Shown in pieces: positions 52,281 to 61,691 of a stretch of 64,000 nucleotides of DNA. Position numbers and translations under genes: made by a program. The notes below the pieces were generated by a model. It worked only from the letters and a program-made list of their open reading frames with translations, was not told the origin of the DNA and made no database searches. This DNA is from Aquimarina sp042434915. GTDB lineage: Bacteria > Bacteroidota > Bacteroidia > Flavobacteriales > Flavobacteriaceae. The stretch covers positions 1,054,001-1,118,000 of the forward strand of contig NZ_CP170198.1 in NCBI RefSeq assembly GCF_042434915.1, given 5' to 3'. How positions within the stretch are numbered: position 1 is the stretch's first letter; each line of letters opens with the position of its first letter.

Positions 52281-52738
52281 TGGATAACATGACCAAAACA
52301 AATCATAGTGCTGATCTCGAATTAATTAAAAAGTTAATTCCACAAAAGGATCCTTTTGTTATGATTGATAAAATGTTAAGCTATGCCGATAACGCTGTAG
52401 TCTCAGGTCTTACAATTAAATCTGATAATATTTTGTGTAATGCTTCTCATTTCACCGAAGGCGGATTGGTCGAAAACATGGCTCAATCGATAGCACTGCA
52501 TAGAGGGTATAGAGGATACTTAAACAAGGGTAAGGATGAGAAACCAAAAACGGGCTTTATAGGATCTATCAAGCATGCTACAATTTACAAACTACCTAGA
52601 ATCGGCGATAGTATCATTACTACCGTAAAAATTGTTGCAGAGATTATGCAAGTGACATTAGTTACAATAGAAGTGCATGACGAGGATAATGAGTTGTTAG
52701 CGTCATCAGAGATGAAAACAATTATTGTTGATCAATAA
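52280..52738 (+). CDS. ApeP-like hotdog 3-hydroxyacyl-ACP dehydratase
   Basis: 152 residues from the ATG at 52280; a TTG at 52274 would add two. IPQKDPFVMIDKM near the start and HFTEGGLVENMAQSIAL (helix with Glu in place of the FabZ Glu region) mark the ApeP-type dehydratase of aryl-polyene clusters. It removes water from 3-hydroxyacyl-ACP to give the double bond. Located between darB and an unknown gene. Confidence 0.82.
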   Translation: MDNMTKTNHSADLELIKKLIPQKDPFVMIDKMLSYADNAVVSGLTIKSDNILCNASHFTEGGLVENMAQSIALHRGYRGYLNKGKDEKPKTGFIGSIKHATIYKLPRIGDSIITTVKIVAEIMQVTLVTIEVHDEDNELLASSEMKTIIVDQ

Positions 52739-52748
52739 ATTATATAAC

Positions 52749-53150
52749 ATGAAAAAGGATGAAGTACCACAGGATAAAAGTTGCTTGTCCAAAGCGAATA
52801 TTAAAGAAGTTGTATATGCCGTTGATGAACAGGGTAACTATAATAAAGCATTAAGCTCTGGTTGGGAAGCCAAAAACACAGTGCTTAACGAATCGTTACA
52901 CCTTATCGAAGAACGTTTATACGAAACCAAACAGGCTTTACAGCAGGGAGAGGTAAGTCCAATAGCCTACTATATGGAGTTACATAAAATGGATGTTACT
53001 ATCCTAGCTAGTTATGTAGGGTTTTGGAAGTTTAAGGTAAAAAGACATTTGCGACCTAAAGTATTTGCAAGACTTAAAAAAAGTACCCTCAAAAAATATG
53101 CAGAAATTTTTGAAATTTCTGTTTCCGAATTAAAAAAACCTAAATTTTGA
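52749..53150 (+). CDS. Unknown protein of the pigment cluster
   Basis: 133 residues from ATG at 52749, 10 bp after the previous stop. Basic and helical. The end (KKSTLKKYAEIFEISVSELK) resembles the last helices of a lambda-repressor-like HTH, and the middle (YETKQALQQGEVSPIAYYME) is a helix pair. It could be a small regulator or an assembly factor. The stop overlaps the start of the BtrH-like gene. Confidence 0.65.
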   Translation: MKKDEVPQDKSCLSKANIKEVVYAVDEQGNYNKALSSGWEAKNTVLNESLHLIEERLYETKQALQQGEVSPIAYYMELHKMDVTILASYVGFWKFKVKRHLRPKVFARLKKSTLKKYAEIFEISVSELKKPKF

Positions 53151-54151
53151 GAATAGATTTTAAGCATAATCAATCTGCACATTGTGAAAATGGTGTCGTG
53201 TCTAATTTACTGCTTCATAAAGGCTTAAAGTTAAGTGAGCCTATGGTTTTTGGTATAGGGTCTGGAGCATTCTTTATTTACTTACCATTTGTAAAGGTAA
53301 ATTTTGCGCCAGCGTTTAGTTTTAGACCAGTTCCAGGTTTTATTTTTTCGAGAGTTAGTAAACGTTTAGGTTTTAAAATTAAAAGAATTAAATTTAAATC
53401 AAAACGGAAAGCACAACAAGCACTAGATAGTGAGTTAGCCCAAAATAATCCAGTAGGTTTGCAGGTCGGAGTCTATAATCTCACGTATTTTCCTGTAGAG
53501 TATCGATTCCACTTTAATGCTCACAATTTGGTAGTTTATGGTAAAGAGGAAGATACCTATTTTATAAGTGATCCCGTTATGCCAGAAGTAACTTCTTTAT
53601 CTTCGATAGAATTGGAAAAAGTACGTTTTGCAAAAGGAGCATTTGCTCCCAAAGGGCATATTTACTATCCAACTCAACTTCCAAAAGAATTTAGATTAGA
53701 AAAAGCAATTATCAAGGGTATTAAACAAACCTGTAAACATATGTTGGCACCAGTTCCAATAGTTGGTGTGAATGGGATTCTTTATGTGTCAAAACAAATT
53801 AGAAAATGGCCTAATAAAATTGGTGTAAAAAAGACCAATCATTATTTGGGACAACTAGTTCGAATGCAGGAAGAAATAGGTACTGGCGGTGGCGGATTTC
53901 GTTTCATTTATGCTGCATTTTTACAAGAAGCGTCTGAGGTACTTAAGCTACCAAAGCTCAATGAACTTTCTAGCGAAATGACCAATATTGGAGATTTATG
54001 GCGTGATTTTGCCATCGATGCTTCAAGATTATATAAAAATAGAAGTAAAGAAACAGATGCGTATAATAAAATAGCAGACAAACTTGAGAGTATTGCTTTT
54101 AGAGAGAAAACTATCTATAAAGAATTAAAAAAAGTGGTTAGTACACTGTAA
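53147..54151 (+). CDS. BtrH N-terminal domain protein, possible acyl transfer
   Basis: 334 residues from TTG at 53147, overlapping the previous stop. The start SAHCENGVVSNLL (10-22) has the Cys13 and the layout of the BtrH N-terminal, papain-like domain. BtrH of butirosin biosynthesis moves an acyl group from an ACP to an amine. A later His (FHFNAHNLVV, about 120-129) may complete the site. In this cluster it could join the polyene acid to the resorcinol. That is an inference from fold and context. Confidence 0.78.
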   Translation: MRIDFKHNQSAHCENGVVSNLLLHKGLKLSEPMVFGIGSGAFFIYLPFVKVNFAPAFSFRPVPGFIFSRVSKRLGFKIKRIKFKSKRKAQQALDSELAQNNPVGLQVGVYNLTYFPVEYRFHFNAHNLVVYGKEEDTYFISDPVMPEVTSLSSIELEKVRFAKGAFAPKGHIYYPTQLPKEFRLEKAIIKGIKQTCKHMLAPVPIVGVNGILYVSKQIRKWPNKIGVKKTNHYLGQLVRMQEEIGTGGGGFRFIYAAFLQEASEVLKLPKLNELSSEMTNIGDLWRDFAIDASRLYKNRSKETDAYNKIADKLESIAFREKTIYKELKKVVSTL

Positions 54152-54152
54152 A

Positions 54153-54908
54153 ATGGGAACACCAATCGTACATATAAAAGAGGTAACAAAATATTACCAG
54201 GGAGCGGATTTTAAATCACTAGATACTATTAATTTAGAAATCTATAAAAACGAAATATTCGGTTTATTGGGGCCTAATGGAGCAGGTAAAACAACTTTGT
54301 TATCAATAGTCTGTGGTTTGTTAACCCCTTCCTCTGGGACGATATCTATTAACGGCACCCCACTTAGTGTGCATACCAAATCCTTTAAAAGTTTTATAGG
54401 AGTTGTACCACAAGAATACGCCTTGTATCCTTCGCTTACAGCAAAAGAAAATTTATGGTATTTTGGAAGTATGTATGGGCTTTCAAAGAATGATTTAAAG
54501 CTGCGTATAGAATCTCAATTAGAAACGATGGGCTTGATGGCTTTTGCTAATAAAAAAGTGAAAACCTTTTCTGGAGGAATGAAAAGAAGAATAAACCTAA
54601 TCGCTGGAATTTTACATAATCCTAAATTACTCTTTTTGGATGAGCCTACAGTTGGAGTAGACGTTCAATCCAAACAGGTAATCACGCAACAATTAAAGTC
54701 ACTTAATGCTGATGGAACTACTATAATATACACTTCTCATCATCTTAGGGAAGCACAAGAGTTATGTACCCGTGTTGGTATTATTGATATGGGTAAGATT
54801 ATTGCAGATAATACACCAACAAACTTAATAGCATCTACACACGAAGCTAGAAACCTAGAGGATGTCTTTATAACCTTAACAGGAAAAGAACTTAGAGATT
54901 ATGCGTAA
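54153..54908 (+). CDS. ABC transporter ATP-binding protein
   Basis: 251 residues. Walker A GPNGAGKTTL (about 39-48), Q-loop VVPQEYAL, signature FSGGMKRRIN and Walker B LLFLDEPTVG. It belongs to the ABC-2 drug and lipid exporter type and pairs with the permease that starts 8 nt before its stop. Probably moves pigment or a lipid precursor. Confidence 0.92.
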   Translation: MGTPIVHIKEVTKYYQGADFKSLDTINLEIYKNEIFGLLGPNGAGKTTLLSIVCGLLTPSSGTISINGTPLSVHTKSFKSFIGVVPQEYALYPSLTAKENLWYFGSMYGLSKNDLKLRIESQLETMGLMAFANKKVKTFSGGMKRRINLIAGILHNPKLLFLDEPTVGVDVQSKQVITQQLKSLNADGTTIIYTSHHLREAQELCTRVGIIDMGKIIADNTPTNLIASTHEARNLEDVFITLTGKELRDYA

Positions 54909-56190
54909 ACTTGCAGCCTCGATATACAAAGAACTACTTTTATTAGGTAGAGATCCAGGCGGATTGATTATTCTGTTCGTAATGCCTATAGTTTTGGTGA
55001 TAACCATAACCTTAATTCAAGATGCTACCTTTAAATCTGTGTCTGGGAGTACGATGGATATTTTATTAGTAGATCATGACAAGGGAGAACTCTCTGCCGA
55101 AATTAATATGCGTTTTGATAGTTTACCCTTTTTAAACCCTATTACAACGTTAAACAATAAGATACTTACAGAGTCTCAGGCAGAAGCATTAGTTGCCTCA
55201 GGAGATTACCAGTTAGCAATCGTTATTCCAGAAGGTTTAAGTAAAGACCTGAATCTTCAGATTGAGAAAAATATTGATAAAATCCTTGCCGAAGTTCAGG
55301 GGGATAAAACTTTAGAAAACTCAATCGAAGTTCCGAGCAAACTTTCAAAAAAAACAGTTCGTATTTATTTTGATCCCATTACTCAAGAAACCTTTCGCAG
55401 TTCTGTGATGTTTTCGATAGATAAACTTATTGCGACCCTAGAGACCAAAACTATTTACACTGCTTTTGAAGATGCATTGGGATTAAAACATAGCATTGGA
55501 TCTTTTAAACGAGATAGCTTCGTTGCTTATCAGCAAATTAATCCTTCATTAAAAGGAACGATAGAATTACCAAATTCTGTACAACATAATATCCCAGCAT
55601 GGACTCTGTTTGCGATATTTTTTATGATTTTACCTATTTCACTTAATTTGGTTCATGAAAAAGGGGAGGGAACATTCGTACGCTTGCGTACAACACCAAT
55701 TTCTTATCATACTATAATTGCAGGTAAAGCAGTTGTATATATAATAGTAAGCCTTTTACAGTTTAGTATGATCTTGTTACTTGGGGTTTTTATTTTCCCT
55801 TATATGAGGCTACCAGAGCTAGAGATAGGTACTAATATTCTATTACTTTATATGGTCGCTTTTGCGGCAGGATTGGCAGCTATCGGCTTAGGAATTCTTT
55901 TAGGTACTTTATTTAATAGTCACGAACAGGCCGCGCCCTTTGGAGCAGTGCTAGTCGTTATATTAGCAGCTATAGGAGGTGTATGGGTTCCTGTATTTGC
56001 TATGCCAGATGCAATGCAACTTATGGCAAAAATATCTCCAATGAATTGGGGACTCGAAGCATTTTATGACTGTTTTTTAAGAAAAGGTGACTTTTTTCAA
56101 ATTCTACCAGAACTAGGTTTGCTAATTGGTTTTTTTATTAGTACTATCGCAATTGCTATTTTTTATTATGAAAAGAAAAAATCGGTCTAA
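54901..56190 (+). CDS. ABC-2 type transporter permease
   Basis: 429 residues. One N-terminal membrane helix, a large outside domain (about 45-235), then five membrane helices, the layout of YhhJ/DrrB-like ABC-2 permeases. The outside-domain tail NIPAWTLFAIFFMILPIS leads into the membrane part. It is translationally coupled to the ATPase. It would export the pigment or a building block to the outer membrane. Confidence 0.88.
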   Translation: MRKLAASIYKELLLLGRDPGGLIILFVMPIVLVITITLIQDATFKSVSGSTMDILLVDHDKGELSAEINMRFDSLPFLNPITTLNNKILTESQAEALVASGDYQLAIVIPEGLSKDLNLQIEKNIDKILAEVQGDKTLENSIEVPSKLSKKTVRIYFDPITQETFRSSVMFSIDKLIATLETKTIYTAFEDALGLKHSIGSFKRDSFVAYQQINPSLKGTIELPNSVQHNIPAWTLFAIFFMILPISLNLVHEKGEGTFVRLRTTPISYHTIIAGKAVVYIIVSLLQFSMILLLGVFIFPYMRLPELEIGTNILLLYMVAFAAGLAAIGLGILLGTLFNSHEQAAPFGAVLVVILAAIGGVWVPVFAMPDAMQLMAKISPMNWGLEAFYDCFLRKGDFFQILPELGLLIGFFISTIAIAIFYYEKKKSV

Positions 56191-56617
56191 AGAACGCGTT
56201 ACTAATCTCAAAAACATACATCAAGTTCGGGTTCGTTTTAACGATTGTGATCCTTTGAACATTGTATGGCATGGAATTTATGTTACGTATTTTGAGGAAG
56301 GTAGAGAGGCATTTGGTAGAAGTGAGAACATTTCATATTTGGACGTTAAATCCAACAATTTTGTAACGCCGATTGTTAATTTTAATTGTGATCATAAGCT
56401 GCCTCTTACCTATGGAGACATTGCTACGATTGAAACTATTTTTGTGGATAGTCCAGCTGCCAAAATGATTTTTAAATACAATGTATATAATCAACGTGAA
56501 GAGCTCGTATGTAGTGGTGAGACAACACAGGTATTTCTTGATATGAATGGTGTAATGTCATTAACTATTCCCGATTTTTTTATGGATTGGAAACGTAAAG
56601 TAGGATTAGTAGATTGA
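56168..56617 (+). CDS. 4-hydroxybenzoyl-CoA-type thioesterase
   Basis: 149 residues from ATG 56168, which lies 23 nt before the permease stop; the upstream start at 56126 would read into permease-coding sequence. The hotdog signature is RFNDCDPLNIVWHGIYVTYF with Asp and His. It releases acyl chains from CoA or ACP and could free the polyene acid or edit stalled intermediates. Confidence 0.85.
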   Translation: MKRKNRSKERVTNLKNIHQVRVRFNDCDPLNIVWHGIYVTYFEEGREAFGRSENISYLDVKSNNFVTPIVNFNCDHKLPLTYGDIATIETIFVDSPAAKMIFKYNVYNQREELVCSGETTQVFLDMNGVMSLTIPDFFMDWKRKVGLVD

Positions 56618-56648
56618 GTGGATCTGATAAAAAATAAAGTAAGATACA

Positions 56649-57791
56649 ATGAAATCGGTATACATAGTTGATGATAGTATTATTTCCCCTTTAGGTTTTT
56701 CTGTAAAAGAAAACCTGAAAAATCTAAAAAGCAATACTACAGGTATTCACGAAATAGATGATACAACAATTCATTCTAGCAAATTTTGTGGTGGACGCAT
56801 TGATACCAATAAATTAAATCAAGCATGGAACGCAATCTCTCAGGTTACTTCGTATACCAAATTAGAAAAAATGATGGTTCTGGCAATACAACGTATTTTA
56901 GATAAGAATCCACAACTTGATTTGAATACCTGTGGTGTACTAATCTCTACCACCAAAGGTAATATTGATCAACTAAAAGGAGAGAACACAGAAAAAGCTT
57001 ATTTAAGTTCACTCTCTAATGCCATACAAAAATTTTACGATTTAACTACCTTACCACAAATTATATCAAACGCATGTATATCTGGCGGATTGGCAATAGC
57101 AATTGCCAAAAGAATGATTCAAGCAGGTCATTATGATGATGTCATAGTAGTTGGAGGTGATTTACTGTCAGAATTTACTTTATCTGGATTTTTCTCGTTT
57201 CAAGCAGTAAGTGATAAACCATGTAAACCGTTTAGTAAGAACAGGAGTGGTATTAGCCTTGGAGAGGCCGCAGCTGCGGCGTGGATTAGTAGTTCGGTAA
57301 CAGCTGTTACTAAAAAAGAAAAGATCGAAGTAGTGGGTGATGCAATTGCCAACGATGCGAATCATATTTCGGGACCATCTAGAACTGGAGAAGGTTTATT
57401 TCTAAGTATTACACGTGCTCTTACCGAGGCAAAAGTTACATCTCAAGCTATAGATTATATCTCTGCACACGGCACAGCCACTCCCTTTAATGACGAGATG
57501 GAATCTATTGCATTTAATCGATGTGGGCTACAAGGTGTCCCTGTAAATAGTCTTAAAGGCTATTACGGTCATACTCTTGGGGCTTCAGCTTTGTTAGAAA
57601 CTATTGTTGCAAAACATCATCTTTTGAGTAATCAAGTGATATATTCATTAGGTTTTGATACCCTAGGTGTTTCTCATGATATTAATGTTATTAAAGAGAA
57701 TAAAAGTATACCCATGCAATATGTTTTAAAAACAGCTTCTGGTTTTGGAGGTTGTAATGTAGCTTTAATACTTAAAAAAACAGCTATATGA
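56649..57791 (+). CDS. Beta-ketoacyl synthase, FabF-like
   Basis: 380 residues. Active Cys143 in SNACISGGLAI, His in SAHGTATPFND and His in YYGHTLGAS, so the catalytic triad is complete. The N-terminal part is shorter and more diverged than in housekeeping FabF. It overlaps the following half-size ketosynthase-like gene by 4 nt, suggesting the two products form a heterodimer. Confidence 0.88.
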   Translation: MKSVYIVDDSIISPLGFSVKENLKNLKSNTTGIHEIDDTTIHSSKFCGGRIDTNKLNQAWNAISQVTSYTKLEKMMVLAIQRILDKNPQLDLNTCGVLISTTKGNIDQLKGENTEKAYLSSLSNAIQKFYDLTTLPQIISNACISGGLAIAIAKRMIQAGHYDDVIVVGGDLLSEFTLSGFFSFQAVSDKPCKPFSKNRSGISLGEAAAAAWISSSVTAVTKKEKIEVVGDAIANDANHISGPSRTGEGLFLSITRALTEAKVTSQAIDYISAHGTATPFNDEMESIAFNRCGLQGVPVNSLKGYYGHTLGASALLETIVAKHHLLSNQVIYSLGFDTLGVSHDINVIKENKSIPMQYVLKTASGFGGCNVALILKKTAI

Positions 57792-58402
57792 GTACAAAAG
57801 AGTATTACATAGCTTCCTTTTGTAGTATCAAGAATACCAAGGTTATAGTTGATAATAAAGTTGTTTATTCAAATAACGAAAAAAAAACAATTAAAGAGTT
57901 TACTAAAGCTGTTTATAAAAGCTTAGATATCAAATATCCTAAGTTTTATAAAATGGACGAATTATGCAAATTAGGGTTTTTGGCCGCCGAAGCTTTAGTA
58001 AGAACTACTGAAAAATTAGATGATAGAACAGCGTTGGTAGTATCCAATCGTGCATCAAGTTTAGCCACAGATAGGGTATATCAACAAAGTATAGAGGATA
58101 AAGAAAATTATTTTCCATCACCAGCAGTTTTTGTTTATACCTTACCCAATATCATTTTGGGCGAATTAAGTATTCGTCATCAATTTAAAGGAGAAAATGC
58201 TTTTTTTGTTTCAGAGCGTTTTGATGCAAAACTTTTAATACAATATTCAAAATTACTATTGGATACGAACAAAGCGAGCAATGTAATTTGCGGATGGGTC
58301 GATTTGGATACTAATAAATATGACGTATTTTTGGCTATCATATCCTCAAAAGGAAATACTATTTTAACCGAAGAACAATTAAACAAATTTTATCATACCT
58401 AA
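57788..58402 (+). CDS. Half-size ketosynthase-like protein without active Cys
   Basis: 204 residues, about half of a ketosynthase. The region that should hold the nucleophile reads FVYTLPNIILGELSIRH, with Asn-Ile and no Cys. Neither HGT nor GH motif is present because the C-terminal half is absent. It is coupled to the complete ketosynthase upstream and to the ACP downstream (2 bp). It probably acts as a partner subunit rather than as an enzyme. Confidence 0.75.
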   Translation: MSTKEYYIASFCSIKNTKVIVDNKVVYSNNEKKTIKEFTKAVYKSLDIKYPKFYKMDELCKLGFLAAEALVRTTEKLDDRTALVVSNRASSLATDRVYQQSIEDKENYFPSPAVFVYTLPNIILGELSIRHQFKGENAFFVSERFDAKLLIQYSKLLLDTNKASNVICGWVDLDTNKYDVFLAIISSKGNTILTEEQLNKFYHT

Positions 58403-58404
58403 AC

Positions 58405-58662
58405 ATGGCAGATTTACAATTAGAATTAAAAGAAAAAATAATAGATCAACTAAGTCTAGAAGATATAGAGGTAAGTGATATTGATAATAATGATCCATTA
58501 TTTGGTGAGGGATTAGGTTTAGATTCAATTGACGCTCTAGAACTTATTGTTTTGCTAGAAAAGGATTATGGTATCAAATTGAAAGACCCTAAAGAAGGAA
58601 AAGCTATTTTTGAATCAATACAGGTAATGGCAGATTATATTTCCAAAAACCGTACAAAATAA
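58405..58662 (+). CDS. Acyl carrier protein
   Basis: 85 residues with phosphopantetheine site Ser41 in GLGLDSIDALEL. Acidic, single domain. Second ACP of the cluster, placed between ketosynthase genes, so likely the carrier for the polyene chain. Confidence 0.93.
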   Translation: MADLQLELKEKIIDQLSLEDIEVSDIDNNDPLFGEGLGLDSIDALELIVLLEKDYGIKLKDPKEGKAIFESIQVMADYISKNRTK

Positions 58663-58663
58663 T

Positions 58664-59857
58664 ATGAAAAATGGCGTAGCCATCACGGGAATGGGAATAA
58701 TTTCTTCTATTGGTACTACTGTAGAAGAAAATTTAAATGCCTTACGTTCAAAAGCTGGTGGTATTTCAAGAATTGAACACGTTCCTACCAGAAAGCGAGA
58801 TGAGATTATGGTTGGTGAAATAAAAAAGACCAATGATGAACTTATCGAATTTTTGGAACTTGAAAAAACCAATAGTTTCTCAAGAACTGCTATGTTAGGT
58901 GCCATTGCGGCAAAAGAAGCGGTGAGGAATGCCGGGATCTCTGATACTATTACTTCTAGAACAGGTTTTATATCGGGTACGAGTGTTGGCGGTATGGATA
59001 CTACCGAAAAATATTATTTGGACTATACCAAGACATCAACCTATCATCGCTATATCGAAGCGCAACATGCAGGTTTTACTACTCAATCAATAGCTAAATA
59101 TTTGGGAATTAGAGGCTATGTGTCCACTATAAGTACAGCGTGCTCATCTGCTGCAAATGCTATTATGTTGGGAGCCAGGATGATTGAAGCTGGTCAACTT
59201 GATCGCGTTATTGTAGGAGGTACAGATGCGCTTTCAAAATTTACAATTAATGGTTTTGGGACCCTTATGATTTTATCGGATGCTGTGTGTACACCATTTG
59301 ATAACAATCGTAAAGGGTTGAACCTTGGTGAGGCAGCAGCATATTTGGTTTTAGAAAGTGATGCCATGGTGTCTAAAGGAAATAAAGAGGTAATAGCAAG
59401 GGTTACTGGATGGGCCAATACAAATGATGCATTTCATCAAACAGCGTCTTCCTCAAATGGCGAAGGGGCTTTTTTAGCAATGAAAGAAGCATTAACTGTT
59501 GCACAATTAGATAGTAATGAGATAGATTATATAAATGCACATGGTACTGCAACACCTAATAATGATTTATCAGAAGGTATCGCGCTTACCCGTATTTTTG
59601 GCGAACAGCTTCCTGCTTTCAGTTCAACCAAAGCTTATACTGGTCATACATTGGCTGCAGCAGGTTCTGTCGAAGCGGTGTTTTCGATACTATCCATGCG
59701 AGAAGGTATGATTTTTCCGAACCTTAACTTTACTACAGCCATGGAGAGTTGTCCGATTGTACCGCATACAAATCTTAGTTCACAAACGATTCGTACGGTA
59801 TTATCAAATTCTTTTGGATTTGGAGGTAACTGTTCAACTTTAATTTTCAAAAAATAA
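58664..59857 (+). CDS. Beta-ketoacyl-ACP synthase, FabF-like
   Basis: 397 residues. Active Cys160 in STACSSAANAI, His in NAHGTATPND and His in AYTGHTLAAAG, complete triad. It overlaps the next gene by one nucleotide (ATAATGA), as the KS-alpha of type II polyketide pairs overlaps its chain-length factor. Together they probably build the polyene chain. Confidence 0.93.
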   Translation: MKNGVAITGMGIISSIGTTVEENLNALRSKAGGISRIEHVPTRKRDEIMVGEIKKTNDELIEFLELEKTNSFSRTAMLGAIAAKEAVRNAGISDTITSRTGFISGTSVGGMDTTEKYYLDYTKTSTYHRYIEAQHAGFTTQSIAKYLGIRGYVSTISTACSSAANAIMLGARMIEAGQLDRVIVGGTDALSKFTINGFGTLMILSDAVCTPFDNNRKGLNLGEAAAYLVLESDAMVSKGNKEVIARVTGWANTNDAFHQTASSSNGEGAFLAMKEALTVAQLDSNEIDYINAHGTATPNNDLSEGIALTRIFGEQLPAFSSTKAYTGHTLAAAGSVEAVFSILSMREGMIFPNLNFTTAMESCPIVPHTNLSSQTIRTVLSNSFGFGGNCSTLIFKK

Positions 59858-60924
59858 TGAGCGGTAAATGTTATATTAATGGTATTGCAGGAATTTCTGC
59901 TCAGCACACCACTGCTATCGATGCTTTTTTTGAAGAGATAGTGGAGCATACAGAGCTTATTTTTAAAGCTATTGATCCAGAGTATAAAATATATATCAAA
60001 CCTGCAGCCATGCGTCGTATGTCAAAATCTGTAAAGATGGGTGTTACAGCTTCGCAAATGGCTTTAGAACAAGCGGGTATTACGATGCCAGATGCTATTA
60101 TAACAGGTACTGGAATGGGATGTAAACAAGATTCTGAAAAATTTCTTGAGAATATTTTACATAACGATGAGCAGTTTCTTACACCAATATTATTTATACA
60201 GTCTACTCACAATACGGTAGGAGGTCAAATAGCATTGGGATTAAATTGTAAAGCTTACAACGTTACTTATGTGCAAGCAGCGGCTTCTTTTGAGATCGCT
60301 TTGATGGATGCGCGTTTAAAACTTTTAGAAAAAGAGAAGCAACATATTTTGGTTGGAGGAATTGATGAAATCGCAAAAAATTCTTCTAGATTGCATACAC
60401 TTGATGGTCATCTTAAAGCAAAATCATTCCCTATTATAGATCTATTTTCTTCGGATACACCAGGAACGATTGCTAGTGAAGGTGCTACTTTTATGTTGGT
60501 AACCAACCAAAAATCTCCTAAGAATATTGCACAAATCTTGGATGTGACAACATTAAATCAAGCAACATCCAATGAGGTAGAAAAGCAGATCGAACAGTTA
60601 TTGCAACGTAATGATTTAACGCTATCAGATATTGATGCTGTTATTTTAGGTAATAACGGAGATAGTGAATTTGATGGATATTACCATTCCTTACAAAAGG
60701 GAGTCTTGAAGGATCTACAACATATAGGCTATAAACATCTTGTTGGTGAGCATCATACTGTTTCTTCATTTGCCTATTGGTTAGGATGTAGAATTTTTGA
60801 TAAGCAATACGTGCCTAACGTTCTTAAAATAAATCAAAAGAGTACTACTTCTTTTAAAACCATACTTCTATACAACCAATATCGAGGTAAAAATCATAGC
60901 TTTGCAGTGATACAAAAAAGCTAA
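59857..60924 (+). CDS. Ketosynthase-like chain-length-factor partner
   Basis: 355 residues with the thiolase fold but no catalytic residues. The nucleophile segment reads TYVQAAASFEIAL (137-149), with Ala142 at the Cys position. The first His motif is replaced by VILGNNGDSEF, and only a GEHHTVSSFAYW remains of the second. This is the pattern of the chain-length-factor half of type II ketosynthase dimers. Partner: the complete enzyme encoded just upstream. Confidence 0.82.
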   Translation: MSGKCYINGIAGISAQHTTAIDAFFEEIVEHTELIFKAIDPEYKIYIKPAAMRRMSKSVKMGVTASQMALEQAGITMPDAIITGTGMGCKQDSEKFLENILHNDEQFLTPILFIQSTHNTVGGQIALGLNCKAYNVTYVQAAASFEIALMDARLKLLEKEKQHILVGGIDEIAKNSSRLHTLDGHLKAKSFPIIDLFSSDTPGTIASEGATFMLVTNQKSPKNIAQILDVTTLNQATSNEVEKQIEQLLQRNDLTLSDIDAVILGNNGDSEFDGYYHSLQKGVLKDLQHIGYKHLVGEHHTVSSFAYWLGCRIFDKQYVPNVLKINQKSTTSFKTILLYNQYRGKNHSFAVIQKS

Positions 60925-61691
60925 TGCGGTTATTTATCAATATAGTATTCTCTGTTTTTACGATGTTTCTTGTTATAGCATTATATAATAACAAGGCTTC
61001 TTGGTGGATGCTTCTTGTAGTAGCTGTAGGATGGTTACTCATTACTGGCTACGGAGTGGTTAATATTCGTTCGGGTTATTTTTTGACTGCTTTGACCGCT
61101 AATAAGACGAATACAACTGGTGTTGTGGCTATAACTTTTGATGACGGACCCAATACAAATACCCTTGCCATTTTGGATATCTTGCAAAAATTTAATGTAA
61201 GGGCTACCTTTTTCTGTATTGGAAAACAAGTAGAAAAACATCCCGATATAGCAAAAAAAATTATAGAACAAGGACATATCATAGCAAATCATACACAAAC
61301 GCATGCGCAGTGGATAGATTTGTATGGAACTCAACGATTTATTGATGAAATTGTAATGGCCGATCAGATTATTGAAAAATATACTGGTAAGATTCCCTTA
61401 TTATTTAGACCACCCTATGGCGTTACCAATCCTCAAATAGCACGTGCTGTTAATTATACCCAGCATAAAGTAATTGGTTGGAACAAAAGATCATTTGATA
61501 CGACAATACCATCAGCCAATGTGATACTCAAAAAAATAACCAAAAATTTAAAATCTGGGGACGTAATTTTATTACACGATACAAAATTAATAACTGTAGG
61601 TGTCTTGGAACAGTTATTGCTATTTATCAAAACTAATAACCTTACACCTGTAACGATTGATGAACTATTTGAAATTCCTGCGTATGCGTAA
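60924..61691 (+). CDS. Polysaccharide deacetylase (NodB domain)
   Basis: 255 residues. Two N-terminal membrane segments, then the NodB domain with TFDDGP (71-76), the His-x3-His metal site (His123 and His127 in NHTQTHAQ) and RPPYGV. It deacylates N-acetylated sugars in the envelope. Such a gene is common in flexirubin clusters, but its part in pigment synthesis is not clear. One-nucleotide overlap with the upstream gene. Confidence 0.9.
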   Translation: MRLFINIVFSVFTMFLVIALYNNKASWWMLLVVAVGWLLITGYGVVNIRSGYFLTALTANKTNTTGVVAITFDDGPNTNTLAILDILQKFNVRATFFCIGKQVEKHPDIAKKIIEQGHIIANHTQTHAQWIDLYGTQRFIDEIVMADQIIEKYTGKIPLLFRPPYGVTNPQIARAVNYTQHKVIGWNKRSFDTTIPSANVILKKITKNLKSGDVILLHDTKLITVGVLEQLLLFIKTNNLTPVTIDELFEIPAYA

